The translations under genes were made by a program, and so were the position numbers. The notes beneath the pieces were generated by a model that ran no database searches, was not told the origin of the DNA, and saw only the letters and a program-made list of their open reading frames with translations. A stretch of 64,000 nucleotides of DNA from JACCZX01 sp038216465 (GTDB taxonomy: Bacteria; Pseudomonadota; Gammaproteobacteria; Burkholderiales; Burkholderiaceae_F). Positions within the stretch are counted from its first letter, which is position 1, and every line of letters begins with the position of its first letter. Shown piece after piece: positions 8,230 through 16,668 of this stretch. Where the stretch lies: the NCBI GenBank assembly GCA_038216465.1, contig JBBQQC010000004.1, forward strand, positions 104,748 to 168,747, given 5' to 3'.

Positions 8230-8921
8230 TGACCCGCTCGCACACCTTGATGGGCGCAGGGGATCAGACCGCGAGCGGGTTGGTTTCCGCACGCGTGCGC
8301 GAGCGCATGGTCGAGCGCGTGCGCGAGCTCGGTGTGCGCGATCCGCGCGTGCTCGAAGCAATGCGCAATGTGCCGCGGCACATGTTTGTCGACGAAGCGC
8401 TGGCGAGTCGCGCGTACGAAGACACCGCGCTGCCGATCGGTCACGGGCAGACGATTTCGCAGCCGTACATCGTCGCGCGCACGGCCGAGCTGGCCCTCGA
8501 AGACTTGCCCGACGCGCGCGCTGCGCGCGTGCTTGAAGTCGGTACCGGCTGCGGCTATGCAGCCGCGGTGCTGGCGCAATTATTCGGCGACGTCGTCAGC
8601 GTCGAGCGCCTGCGTGCGTTGCATGAACGTGCGCGCGAAAACCTGCGACCACTGCGCTTGTCCAACGTGCGCCTGATTCTTGGCGACGGCGCGCAAGGCG
8701 CGGCGGCTGCAGCGCCGTATCAGTGCATCGTTGCGGCTGCCGCCGGTGACGAAATTCCGTCGGCCTGGATTGAGCAATTGCAGATAGCAGGCCGCATCGT
8801 GGCACCGGTGGGACGTTGGAATCAGCGGTTAACCGTCGCGGTCAAGGATGCAAACGGTGGCGTGCGAGAGCACCGGAAGGAGCCGGTACGCTTCGTGCCG
8901 TTGCGCAGTGGTATCGCCTGA
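8229..8921 (+). CDS. pcm: Protein-L-isoaspartate O-methyltransferase
   Basis: Repairs isoaspartyl residues in aged proteins using S-adenosylmethionine. 230 residues; the SAM site motif I is VLEVGTGCGYAAAVLA, preceded by RHMFVDEALASRAYED and the substrate loop GHGQTISQPYIVA. The start ATG at 8229 shares its first base with the surE stop, so the two are translationally coupled. It has about 20 more N-terminal residues than the Escherichia coli enzyme. Confidence 0.97.
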   Translation: MTRSHTLMGAGDQTASGLVSARVRERMVERVRELGVRDPRVLEAMRNVPRHMFVDEALASRAYEDTALPIGHGQTISQPYIVARTAELALEDLPDARAARVLEVGTGCGYAAAVLAQLFGDVVSVERLRALHERARENLRPLRLSNVRLILGDGAQGAAAAAPYQCIVAAAAGDEIPSAWIEQLQIAGRIVAPVGRWNQRLTVAVKDANGGVREHRKEPVRFVPLRSGIA

Positions 8922-8928
8922 GGGTTGG

Positions 8929-9843
8929 ATGCAGAACAGATCGATCGTCAAATGGGGTGCGTTGCTGTTGGTGCTGACGCTCGCAGCGTGCGTAAGTCAG
9001 CGGCCGGCGCCGGTCGTTGATCGTTCTGGGCGTGCGACGAGCGCGGCCGCGGCGCCGGCTGCCGCTGCGACCGTGTCGCGCGTCGCGAAGGATGGCATCT
9101 ACGTCTCGCAACGCGGCGACACCGTGCCGAACGTCGCGCTCGCGTTTGGAGTCGACCCCAAGGATCTTGCGCGCTGGAACGGAGTGGCCGAGACAGGCGC
9201 CCTGATCCCCGGGCAAACGCTGCGCGTGACGCCGCCGGCGGAAGTGGCAACCGTAAGTCCGATCACGGGCAGTGGCCAGGCCGAGGTTCGTCCACTGCCG
9301 CCGTCCGGCACGCAGCCGCCGGGAGCGCCCGCACCTCTGCCTCCTGCTTCGACGCCACCTGCTTCGGCACCATCGAGCGTGACCCCACCGGGTGTGGCAC
9401 CGTCCCTGCCGGCGTCGCCCACACCGACGCCGCCGCCGGTACCGTCAGAGTCGACACGCCCACCGTCACAGTCGCTGCCGTGGCTCTGGCCGACCTCCGG
9501 CAAAGTCATTGAAACGTTCGACGACCCGCGCAACAAGGGCATCGATATCGCCGGCAACGAAGGCGCGCAGGTGCAAGCCGCAGCGGATGGCGAGGTGGTG
9601 TACGTCGGCAGCGCGGTGCGCGGCTACGGCAACCTCGTGATCGTGCGCCACACCGATGACTTCATCACGGCGTACGCTCACAACCGCAAAGTGCTGGTCG
9701 CCGAGAAACAAGCAGTCAAGCGTGGTCAGACGATCGCCGAACTCGGACGCTCCGATGCCGATCGCCCGAAGCTGCATTTTGAAATCCGGTATCAGGGCAA
9801 ACCGGTGGATCCGCTCAAGTATCTTCCCGCACGATCGCAGTGA
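8929..9843 (+). CDS. nlpD: NlpD-like lipoprotein (LysM and degenerate M23 domain)
   Basis: Outer-membrane lipoprotein expected to activate peptidoglycan amidases at the division site. From ATG 8929, with GAGGG upstream, it has 304 residues. A signal peptide ends in the lipobox LAAC (Cys21). A LysM domain (about 60-105, VSQRGDTVPNVALAFGVDP) is followed by a Pro-rich linker to about residue 180 and a LytM/M23 domain. The first metal ligands of active M23 enzymes are replaced (GIDIAGNEGAQ), as in other NlpD proteins, so it is probably a non-catalytic activator. It follows pcm; rpoS, normally next, is missing. Confidence 0.93.
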   Translation: MQNRSIVKWGALLLVLTLAACVSQRPAPVVDRSGRATSAAAAPAAAATVSRVAKDGIYVSQRGDTVPNVALAFGVDPKDLARWNGVAETGALIPGQTLRVTPPAEVATVSPITGSGQAEVRPLPPSGTQPPGAPAPLPPASTPPASAPSSVTPPGVAPSLPASPTPTPPPVPSESTRPPSQSLPWLWPTSGKVIETFDDPRNKGIDIAGNEGAQVQAAADGEVVYVGSAVRGYGNLVIVRHTDDFITAYAHNRKVLVAEKQAVKRGQTIAELGRSDADRPKLHFEIRYQGKPVDPLKYLPARSQ

Positions 9844-10619
9844 CGCCGGTTCTGGTTTTCGACATCGAGACAATTCCCGACGTCGCTGGACTGCGCCGCC
9901 TGCGCGCCGAGTGGCGCGATCTGGCCGATGCGGAAGTCGCAGAGAGTGCTTTCGAGGAGCGGCGCGGGAAAAGCGGAGCGGATTTCTTGCCGTTGTATCT
10001 GCAGCGCGTTATTGCAATCTCGTGCGTGCTGCGCAACGACTCAGGCTTTCGCGTCGGGTCGATCGGTGTGGCCGCCGATGCTGAAGCAACTCTGATCCAG
10101 AGCTTCTTCGGGATGATTGACCGGCACACGCCGCAGATGGTGAGCTGGAACGGCAGCTGTTTCGACCTTCCGGTACTGCACTATCGCGGATTGCTGGCAG
10201 GAGTGTCTGCCGCGCGTTACTGGGAGCTTGGCGCGGACGACCCCGAATTTCGCTACAACAACTACATCGGCCGCTATCACACGCGCCACATCGACTTGAT
10301 GGACGTGCTCGCGCTGTACCAGTCGCGCGCCAATGCACCGCTCGACGTGCTGTCGAAGCTGGCCGGCTATCCGGGCAAGCTCGGCATGGACGGCAGCCAG
10401 GTGTGGCAGGCGTATCGGGATGGGCAGATCGAGCAGATCAGAAGCTATTGCGAAACCGACGTGGTCAACACCTATCTGCTGTTCAACCGCTTTCAGAAGA
10501 TGCGCGGCGCACTGAACGACGAGCAGCTGGCCGCCGACGAAGCAATGGTGCGCGAATCGCTGCAGCGCCTGCCGGCGCCCCACTGGCGCCAATATCTGGA
10601 AGCCTGGCCAGCCCGCTGA
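9840..10619 (+). CDS. PolB-like 3'-5' exonuclease family protein
   Basis: Predicted nuclease of the DnaQ/DEDDy fold related to the proofreading domain of family B polymerases. 259 residues. Exo I is seen as LVFDIETIP near the N-terminus, Exo II as MVSWNGSCFDLPVLHYR, and Exo III as YCETDVVNTYLLF, which supplies the Tyr and last Asp. The GTG start overlaps the nlpD stop in GTGA. No polymerase domain is attached. It lies between nlpD and rlmD; its cellular substrate is unknown. Confidence 0.88.
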   Translation: MTPVLVFDIETIPDVAGLRRLRAEWRDLADAEVAESAFEERRGKSGADFLPLYLQRVIAISCVLRNDSGFRVGSIGVAADAEATLIQSFFGMIDRHTPQMVSWNGSCFDLPVLHYRGLLAGVSAARYWELGADDPEFRYNNYIGRYHTRHIDLMDVLALYQSRANAPLDVLSKLAGYPGKLGMDGSQVWQAYRDGQIEQIRSYCETDVVNTYLLFNRFQKMRGALNDEQLAADEAMVRESLQRLPAPHWRQYLEAWPAR

Positions 10620-10624
10620 GCTCG

Positions 10625-11971
10625 ATGGTGCGTGGCGAACGATTCGAAGTCGAGGTCGAGTCCCTCGACCAGGAAGGACGCGGCGTAGCTCATCGCGACG
10701 GCAAGGCCGTCTTCATCGAAGGTGCATTGCCCGGCGAAACCGTCGTTTACGAAGTTACGCGACAGAAAGCGAGATACGAGGCGGGGCGCGTCGTCGAGAT
10801 CGCGCGCGAATCACCGCTGCGTGTCGTGCCGCGTTGTCCGCACGCGGGCCTGCACGTAGGCGCCTGCGGCGGCTGCTCGATGCAGCATATTGACGCGCGC
10901 ACGCAGGTCGCAACGAAGCAGCGCATTCTAGAGGACGCGTTGTGGCATATCGGTCGTGTGCGCCCGCAGACGATGCTGCGGCCGGTCGCCGGTCCGCCGT
11001 GGCGCTATCGCCATCGGGCTCGCTTCGCGGTGCGATACGTCGCCAAGAAGGGCGCTGTGCTGGTGGGCTTCCACGAGCGTGCGAGCAGTTATGTGGCCGA
11101 CATCCGTCAGTGCGAGGTGGTGCCACGAAAGATCAGTGACTTGTTGCTGCCGCTGCGCGAGTTGGTGGCTTCGCTGACATTGCGCGAGCGTTTACCTCAG
11201 ATCGAACTTGCGGTGGGCGGATCGATCGTTCTCGTATTGCGTGTGTTGGAACAACCGACCGCTGCTGATTGTGAATTGCTGCGCGCATTCGCACGGTCGC
11301 ACGATGTCGGGATCTGGCTGCAGCCGGCGGGGCCAGCGTCGGCGGCACCGCTGGATGCCGAACAGCCCGCGGTGCTCAAGTTGTCACTTCCCGAGTTCGG
11401 CGTGTCGATTCCATTCTTGCCGACCGATTTCACGCAGGTCAATCACAGCGTCAATGAAGTTCTGGTGTCGCGCGTGGTGCGGCTGCTTGCTCCGACCGCA
11501 AGCGAGGCGGTGGTGGATTTTTTCTGCGGGCTCGGCAACTTCACGCTGCCGCTCGCCACGCGTGCTCGCAGGGTGATTGGGCTCGAAGGTAGCGCAGACT
11601 TGGTCGAGCGCGCGCGCGATGCTGCCGCTCACAATGGGCTGACGGACCGCGCCGAATTCGAAGCCCGTAACTTGTTCGAGATAACTGCGGATGACTGGCG
11701 CGGCCTGGTTGCTGACGCCGGCGCTGTCGACAAGGTGCTGATCGATCCCCCCCGCGAAGGCGCGCTGGCCGTCGCGCAGGCCATTGCTGATGGTAACGAG
11801 CAGCGTCCCTCCCGCGTGGTCTACGTGTCATGCAACCCGGCTACGCTCGCACGCGATTGCAACGTGCTGGTCAACCAGGGCGGATGGAGGTTACGCGCCG
11901 CCGGAGTGGTCAACATGTTTCCGCACACGTCGCACGTTGAGTCGATTGCCGTGCTGGAGCCGGCTGCTTAA
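10625..11971 (+). CDS. rlmD: 23S rRNA (uracil1939-C5)-methyltransferase
   Basis: Makes m5U1939 in 23S rRNA using SAM and an iron-sulfur cluster. 448 residues from ATG 10625, five bases after the previous stop. An N-terminal TRAM domain (to about residue 60) is followed by the cluster cysteines in CPHAGLHVGACGGCSMQH with a fourth Cys in RQCEVV. The C-terminal Rossmann domain has VDFFCGLGNFTLPLA, DPPREGA and the catalytic VYVSCNPATLARD. The long open frame upstream of 10625 overlaps the exonuclease and is not coding. Confidence 0.95.
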   Translation: MVRGERFEVEVESLDQEGRGVAHRDGKAVFIEGALPGETVVYEVTRQKARYEAGRVVEIARESPLRVVPRCPHAGLHVGACGGCSMQHIDARTQVATKQRILEDALWHIGRVRPQTMLRPVAGPPWRYRHRARFAVRYVAKKGAVLVGFHERASSYVADIRQCEVVPRKISDLLLPLRELVASLTLRERLPQIELAVGGSIVLVLRVLEQPTAADCELLRAFARSHDVGIWLQPAGPASAAPLDAEQPAVLKLSLPEFGVSIPFLPTDFTQVNHSVNEVLVSRVVRLLAPTASEAVVDFFCGLGNFTLPLATRARRVIGLEGSADLVERARDAAAHNGLTDRAEFEARNLFEITADDWRGLVADAGAVDKVLIDPPREGALAVAQAIADGNEQRPSRVVYVSCNPATLARDCNVLVNQGGWRLRAAGVVNMFPHTSHVESIAVLEPAA

Positions 11972-12021
11972 CGCGAAGCATGTGCCGCGAACCGAGCGCT
12001 GCGTGTTAACATTTCAGGCTC

Positions 12022-12038
12022 ACTTGCGCGTCGCAAGT
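12022..12038 (+). repeat. Small hairpin before ndk
   Basis: ACTTGCG (12022-12028) pairs with CGCAAGT (12032-12038) around a three-base loop in the 131-base gap between rlmD and ndk. No T tract follows at once, so it is a poor terminator; it could end rlmD transcription weakly or lie in the ndk leader. Confidence 0.4.
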
Positions 12039-12102
12039 CATTCATTTGTCGAGCTTTTTGTTTACTTGGCAGCCAGCAAGTGCGGGGAAAAAGGGTCAGC
12101 GG

Positions 12103-12528
12103 ATGGCGGTTGAACGGACGTTGTCGATCATCAAACCCGATGCAGTGGCTAAGAACGTCATCGGTGAGATATATGCTCGCTTTGAAAAGCGCGGATTGAA
12201 AGTGATCGCGGCAAAAATGATTGCACTGTCGCGCTCCGAAGCGGAGGGCTTTTACGCGGTTCATCGCGAGCGGCCGTTCTTCAAGGATCTGGTGACGTTC
12301 ATGGTGTCGGGTCCGGTCATGGTGCAGGTACTCGAAGGCGATAACGCCATTGCCAAGAACCGCGAATTAATGGGCGCGACGGATCCGAAGAAGGCGGCCG
12401 CGGGCACCATACGCGCTGATTTCGCCGACAGCATCGACGCCAACGCGGTACACGGGTCCGATGCTGCGGCGACGGCGCAGGTCGAGATCGCATACTTTTT
12501 TCCCCAGATGAATTTGTATTCCAGATAG
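12103..12528 (+). CDS. ndk: Nucleoside diphosphate kinase
   Basis: Transfers phosphate between nucleoside di- and triphosphates through a phosphohistidine. 141 residues, normal length, beginning MAVERTLSIIKPDAVAKN. The catalytic His is in NAVHGSDA near residue 117; the nucleotide site shows RADF and GATDPKKA. The ATG at 12103 has AAAGGG upstream. It is the first gene of the long run that continues through rlmN, pilW, rodZ and ispG. Confidence 0.98.
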   Translation: MAVERTLSIIKPDAVAKNVIGEIYARFEKRGLKVIAAKMIALSRSEAEGFYAVHRERPFFKDLVTFMVSGPVMVQVLEGDNAIAKNRELMGATDPKKAAAGTIRADFADSIDANAVHGSDAAATAQVEIAYFFPQMNLYSR

Positions 12529-12534
12529 GCAGCG

Positions 12535-13659
12535 ATGGCGCGCGTGAACCTGCTCGACCTCGACGCCGACCAACTGGCCGCGTATGTCAAGTCGCTCGAC
12601 GAAAAGCCGTTTCGCGCGCGTCAGCTTTTACGCTGGATACATCGGCGCGGCGCGCGCGAGTTCGACGCCATGTCGGATCTTGCCAAGCCGCTGCGCGCCA
12701 AGCTCGTGCAACACGCCCAAATTGCAGCGCCGGCAGTGCTCAGCGATAAGATGGCCGAGGACGGCACGCGCAAATGGCTGCTTGACGTCGGGCTTGGCAA
12801 CGCGATCGAAGCGGTGTTCATACCCGAGACCGAGCGCGGCACGCTGTGCATTTCGACGCAAGCTGGATGCGCGGTCAGTTGCGTGTTCTGTTCTACCGGC
12901 CGCCAGGGCTTCAACCGCAACCTGACGACTGCAGAGATCATCGGCCAGCTGTGGATGGCCGAACATGCGCTGCGCGTGGGCGGGGCGGCCTCTGATAACG
13001 ATCGTGATCGCGCCATCTCGAATGTCGTGTTAATGGGCATGGGCGAGCCGCTGCAAAACTACGATGCGGTGCTGCCGGCGCTGCGACTGATGCTGGACGA
13101 CAACGCATATGGGCTGTCACGCAGGCGCGTCACACTGTCGACGTCGGGCATGGTGCCGTTGATGGATCGCCTCGGCGCCGATTGCCCGGTGGCTCTCGCG
13201 GTTTCGTTGCATGCGTCGAACGACGCACTGCGCGACCAGCTGGTGCCGCTGAATCGCAAATATCCGTTGCAGCAATTGCTCGCCGCCTGCCAACGGTACT
13301 TGCGCACCGCTCCGCGCGACTTCATCACGTTCGAGTACGTGATGCTGGCTGGTGTCAACGACACCGATCAACACGCCGAGGAACTGGTTGCTTTGGTGAG
13401 CGACGTGCCGTGCAAATTCAACCTGATCCCGTTCAATCCGTTCCCGCAGTCGGGATTCGAGCGCTCATCGCCGGACCGCATTCGAGCTTTTGCGCAACAC
13501 TTGATTGACGCCGGCATCGTCACGACGACACGCAAGACGCGCGGCGACGACATCGATGCGGCATGCGGCCAGTTGGCTGGCGATATTCGCGATCGAACAC
13601 GGTTGAACCAGCGTGCAGGCAGCCGACGGATCATTCCGGTGGCCGCTCGCGCGCACTAG
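12535..13659 (+). CDS. rlmN: Dual-specificity 23S rRNA/tRNA adenine-C2 methyltransferase
   Basis: Radical-SAM enzyme that makes m2A2503 in 23S rRNA and m2A37 in some tRNAs. 374 residues. The radical-SAM cluster motif CAVSCVFC has its cysteines near residues 112, 116 and 119; the SAM region MGMGEPLQNY follows, and the acceptor cysteine is in DIDAACGQL near the C-terminus. It starts six bases after ndk. The order ndk-rlmN-pilW-rodZ-ispG is widespread in beta- and gammaproteobacteria. Confidence 0.97.
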   Translation: MARVNLLDLDADQLAAYVKSLDEKPFRARQLLRWIHRRGAREFDAMSDLAKPLRAKLVQHAQIAAPAVLSDKMAEDGTRKWLLDVGLGNAIEAVFIPETERGTLCISTQAGCAVSCVFCSTGRQGFNRNLTTAEIIGQLWMAEHALRVGGAASDNDRDRAISNVVLMGMGEPLQNYDAVLPALRLMLDDNAYGLSRRRVTLSTSGMVPLMDRLGADCPVALAVSLHASNDALRDQLVPLNRKYPLQQLLAACQRYLRTAPRDFITFEYVMLAGVNDTDQHAEELVALVSDVPCKFNLIPFNPFPQSGFERSSPDRIRAFAQHLIDAGIVTTTRKTRGDDIDAACGQLAGDIRDRTRLNQRAGSRRIIPVAARAH

Positions 13660-13667
13660 GGGACTAA

Positions 13668-14477
13668 ATGAGATTTCGCCTGACCATTGGAATGGCGTTG
13701 GCATTGTCGGGCGCCGCTTGCACGACGACAACCACGACCACCATCAGCAACGAAGGCGTCTCGAAGACCACCGCAGCGTCGCCGACCAAGGCAACCGAGG
13801 CGGATTTGCGTACTCGCGCCCGCGCGCGTACCGATCTGGCTGCCGGGTATTACCGCAACGGCCAGCTCGCAGTCGCACTCGAAGAAGCGCGGCGCGCCGC
13901 TGCGATCGATGCAAATTACGCCGAGGCGCACGGCCTCCTTGGTCTCATTTACATGGATATGAAGGAGCAGCGCGACGCGGAGGCGAGTTTTCAGCGCGCA
14001 TTGAAGCTCGATCCCGCCAATTCGGAGCTGAACAATAACTACGGCTATTTCCTGTGCAACACCAGTCGTGAGCGCGAGTCGATCGATTATTTCAACCAGG
14101 CGATTCGTGATCCGCTCTATCGCACGCCCGCACGCGCTCATCAGAACGCGGGAGCCTGCCTTCTTCGAATTAAGGACTACGAAGGTGCCGAGCGTCATCT
14201 GCGGCGTTCATTCGAACTCGACGCCGGAATGGCGGTGCCGAAGTTTCTGCTGGCGCGTCTTTACTTGAAGACGAACCAGATCGAGAAGGCCACGTTCTAT
14301 TACAACGTGCTGGCCAAATCGGTCGAATCGTCGGCCGAGAGTTTGTGGCTCGGGCTGCGCGTCGCGCGCGCGAACGCTGATCTGCGTACCGAGACCCAGC
14401 TTGCAAACGAGTTGAAGCAACGCTTTCCGCAGTCGCCAGAAGCGGCAGCGCTGGCACGCGGCGATTTCGATGACTGA
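13668..14477 (+). CDS. pilW: Type IV pilus biogenesis TPR protein PilF/PilW
   Basis: Pilotin-like tetratricopeptide protein that helps assemble the pilus secretin in the outer membrane. 269 residues. The signal peptide ends at Cys18 (LSGAAC), an imperfect lipobox, followed by seven consecutive Thr. TPR units lie from about residue 50 to 250, with LAAGYYRNGQLAVALEEARRA and AHGLLGLIYMDMKEQRDAEA among them. ATG 13668 follows the rlmN stop by eight bases, and the gene overlaps rodZ by eight bases. No other pilus genes are in the window. Confidence 0.9.
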   Translation: MRFRLTIGMALALSGAACTTTTTTTISNEGVSKTTAASPTKATEADLRTRARARTDLAAGYYRNGQLAVALEEARRAAAIDANYAEAHGLLGLIYMDMKEQRDAEASFQRALKLDPANSELNNNYGYFLCNTSRERESIDYFNQAIRDPLYRTPARAHQNAGACLLRIKDYEGAERHLRRSFELDAGMAVPKFLLARLYLKTNQIEKATFYYNVLAKSVESSAESLWLGLRVARANADLRTETQLANELKQRFPQSPEAAALARGDFDD

Positions 14478-15369
14478 ACACGATGCGATCCCCGACGAGC
14501 ATGCCGCGAACGACGGCCGTGCCGGCGAGACATCGCGTGACGAGATGGCGCTCGTCGCGGGCTACGGCGCGCTGCTTGCGCGGCAGCGGCAGAGCGCCGG
14601 GCTCGGCGTCACCGATGTCGCCGCCACGTTGCGTTTGCACCCCAACCAGGTACGCGCAATCGAGCAGGAAGATCTGGCACGGCTGCCTGCTCCGGCGTAT
14701 GTACGAGGCTTCATTCGCAGCTATGCGCGCGTCGTTAAGCTGGATCCGACCCCGCTGCTGAATGATCTGAATGCCAAGCTCGCTCCCGTCAGCGAGTCTG
14801 TCGTCGATACGCTGGCGACCGACTATGCGGCGGCGCGTGCTGCGGGCCGCGAGCGGAGGTTTCCGCAATGGGTGTTCGCGATAGCGCTGCTCGTTCTGGT
14901 TGCACTTGGAGTAGTGGGGTGGCAAGCAACACAGCGGCCACAGACGTCATCGCCTGAGTCTGTTGCGGTGCAGCCCGCGCCTGCCGCAGCGGCGCTCGTT
15001 ACCACGCCGGAGCCGGCCGCAGCGCCTGCAGCTAGTGGCGGCGCGACGGCGGCAGTTGCTGCGGATCCGGTTCCCGCCCCTGCCGATGCCGCGGAGCCGA
15101 CAGTCGCGCCGAGCGTCGTCGCCAATGGAACTGCTCCGACGCTGCTGCTGCGTTTTGACGGTACGTCGTGGGCCGAGGTAACGGATCGGGGCGGAAAGAT
15201 CTTGTTGTCACAGCTGAGCTCTGCAGGCACTGAGCACGCGCTCGATGGCGAATTGCCGTTGACGGTCGTGATCGGCGATGCGAACTTTGCGTCGGTCGAG
15301 GTTCGCGGCGCCGCGTTCAACCTGCAACCGTTCATCCGCAACAACGTTGCCCGCTTCACGGTCAAGTAG
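14470..15369 (+). CDS. rodZ: Cytoskeletal protein RodZ
   Basis: Bitopic membrane protein linking MreB to the cell-wall machinery and so to rod shape. 299 residues. A cytoplasmic helix-turn-helix domain (about 30-100; GALLARQRQSAGLGVTDVA, LPAPAYVRGFIRSYA) is followed by one membrane helix (about 131-153, WVFAIALLVLVALGVVG). Next come a periplasmic Ala/Pro-rich linker and a C-terminal DUF4115-type beta domain beginning near LLLRFDGTSWAEV. It overlaps pilW by eight bases and is followed by ispG. Confidence 0.93.
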   Translation: MTEHDAIPDEHAANDGRAGETSRDEMALVAGYGALLARQRQSAGLGVTDVAATLRLHPNQVRAIEQEDLARLPAPAYVRGFIRSYARVVKLDPTPLLNDLNAKLAPVSESVVDTLATDYAAARAAGRERRFPQWVFAIALLVLVALGVVGWQATQRPQTSSPESVAVQPAPAAAALVTTPEPAAAPAASGGATAAVAADPVPAPADAAEPTVAPSVVANGTAPTLLLRFDGTSWAEVTDRGGKILLSQLSSAGTEHALDGELPLTVVIGDANFASVEVRGAAFNLQPFIRNNVARFTVK

Positions 15370-15378
15370 CCGCTGCGC

Positions 15379-16665
15379 ATGAATCGTCCGATAGAGCTGT
15401 CCAACTGCATTCCGCGGTCTGCGCAGCCCGCTGCGCGGCGCGCTACGCGGCAGGTACATGTGGTCTCCAGCACGGGGCGCGTGGTCCGCATTGGCGGCGA
15501 AGCGCCCGTGGTCGTGCAGTCGATGACCAACACCGATACGGCCGACGCGATCGCCACCGCGATTCAGGTGAAGCAACTCGCTGAGGCCGGATCGGAAATC
15601 GTGCGGATCACCGTCAACTCGCCCGAAGCGGCAGCCGAAGTTGCTCCGATTCGCGAGCAGCTGGACAAAATGGGAGTCGACGTTCCGCTGGTCGGCGATT
15701 TTCACTACAACGGCCACAAGCTGTTGACGCAATTTCCCGCGTGCGCACAGACGTTGGCGAAATACCGGATCAATCCCGGCAACGTGGGCCGCGGCGCCAG
15801 GGGCGATGACAATTTCGCGCAGATGATTGAGGTTGCTTGTCGGTATCGCAAGCCGGTGCGCGTCGGTGTTAATTGGGGCAGCCTCGATCAGGAACTGCTC
15901 GCGAAGATGATGGATCAAAATGCGCAGCGCACCCAACCGCTCGATGCGAAGGCTGTGTTGCGTGAAGCGCTGGTCGAGTCCGCTATCGCGAGCGCCGCGC
16001 GCGCCGAAGCGCTGGGCCTTGGCCAGGACATGATCTGTCTGTCAGCCAAGGTCAGTGGCGTGCAGGATCTGGTTGCGGTTTATCGCGAGCTGTCGCGGCG
16101 CTGCGACTATCCACTGCATCTCGGCCTGACCGAGGCGGGCATGGGCAGCAAGGGAATCGTGGCGTCCACCGCAGCGCTGTCGGTGCTGTTGCAAGAGGGG
16201 ATCGGCGACACGATCCGCATCTCGCTGACGCCAGCGCCCGGCGAGTCACGTACGACGGAGGTGCAGGTTGCGCAGGAGATATTGCAGACGATCGGACTGC
16301 GCGCGTTCACTCCGATGGTCGTTGCGTGCCCAGGTTGCGGCCGCACCACGAGCACGTTCTTTCAGGAGCTGGCTGACGACATCCAGTCGTGGCTGCGCGC
16401 GCAGATGCCTCTGTGGCGCGCCGACTATCCCGGCGTCGAGTCGATGAGCGTCGCGGTGATGGGGTGTGTCGTCAACGGGCCGGGCGAAAGCAAACACGCG
16501 AACATCGGAATCAGTCTGCCGGGGTCCGGCGAAGCACCCGTCGCGCCCGTGTTTGTCGACGGCGTTCGTACTGTGACGCTGAAAGGCGATCGCATTGCCG
16601 CCGAATTTCAAACGATCGTCGACCAGTACGTGCGCCGTACTTACTCGGTTCCCGCGCATCATTAG
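15379..16665 (+). CDS. ispG: 4-hydroxy-3-methylbut-2-en-1-yl diphosphate synthase
   Basis: Iron-sulfur enzyme of the non-mevalonate isoprenoid pathway, converting methylerythritol cyclodiphosphate to HMBPP. 428 residues, long as is usual in betaproteobacteria. The barrel starts at VVVQSMTNTDTADA; the cluster cysteines are in VACPGCGRTTS and MGCVVNGPGESKHANIGIS. Start ATG 15379, nine bases after rodZ. hisS follows after three bases. Confidence 0.97.
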   Translation: MNRPIELSNCIPRSAQPAARRATRQVHVVSSTGRVVRIGGEAPVVVQSMTNTDTADAIATAIQVKQLAEAGSEIVRITVNSPEAAAEVAPIREQLDKMGVDVPLVGDFHYNGHKLLTQFPACAQTLAKYRINPGNVGRGARGDDNFAQMIEVACRYRKPVRVGVNWGSLDQELLAKMMDQNAQRTQPLDAKAVLREALVESAIASAARAEALGLGQDMICLSAKVSGVQDLVAVYRELSRRCDYPLHLGLTEAGMGSKGIVASTAALSVLLQEGIGDTIRISLTPAPGESRTTEVQVAQEILQTIGLRAFTPMVVACPGCGRTTSTFFQELADDIQSWLRAQMPLWRADYPGVESMSVAVMGCVVNGPGESKHANIGISLPGSGEAPVAPVFVDGVRTVTLKGDRIAAEFQTIVDQYVRRTYSVPAHH

Positions 16666-16668
16666 GCG

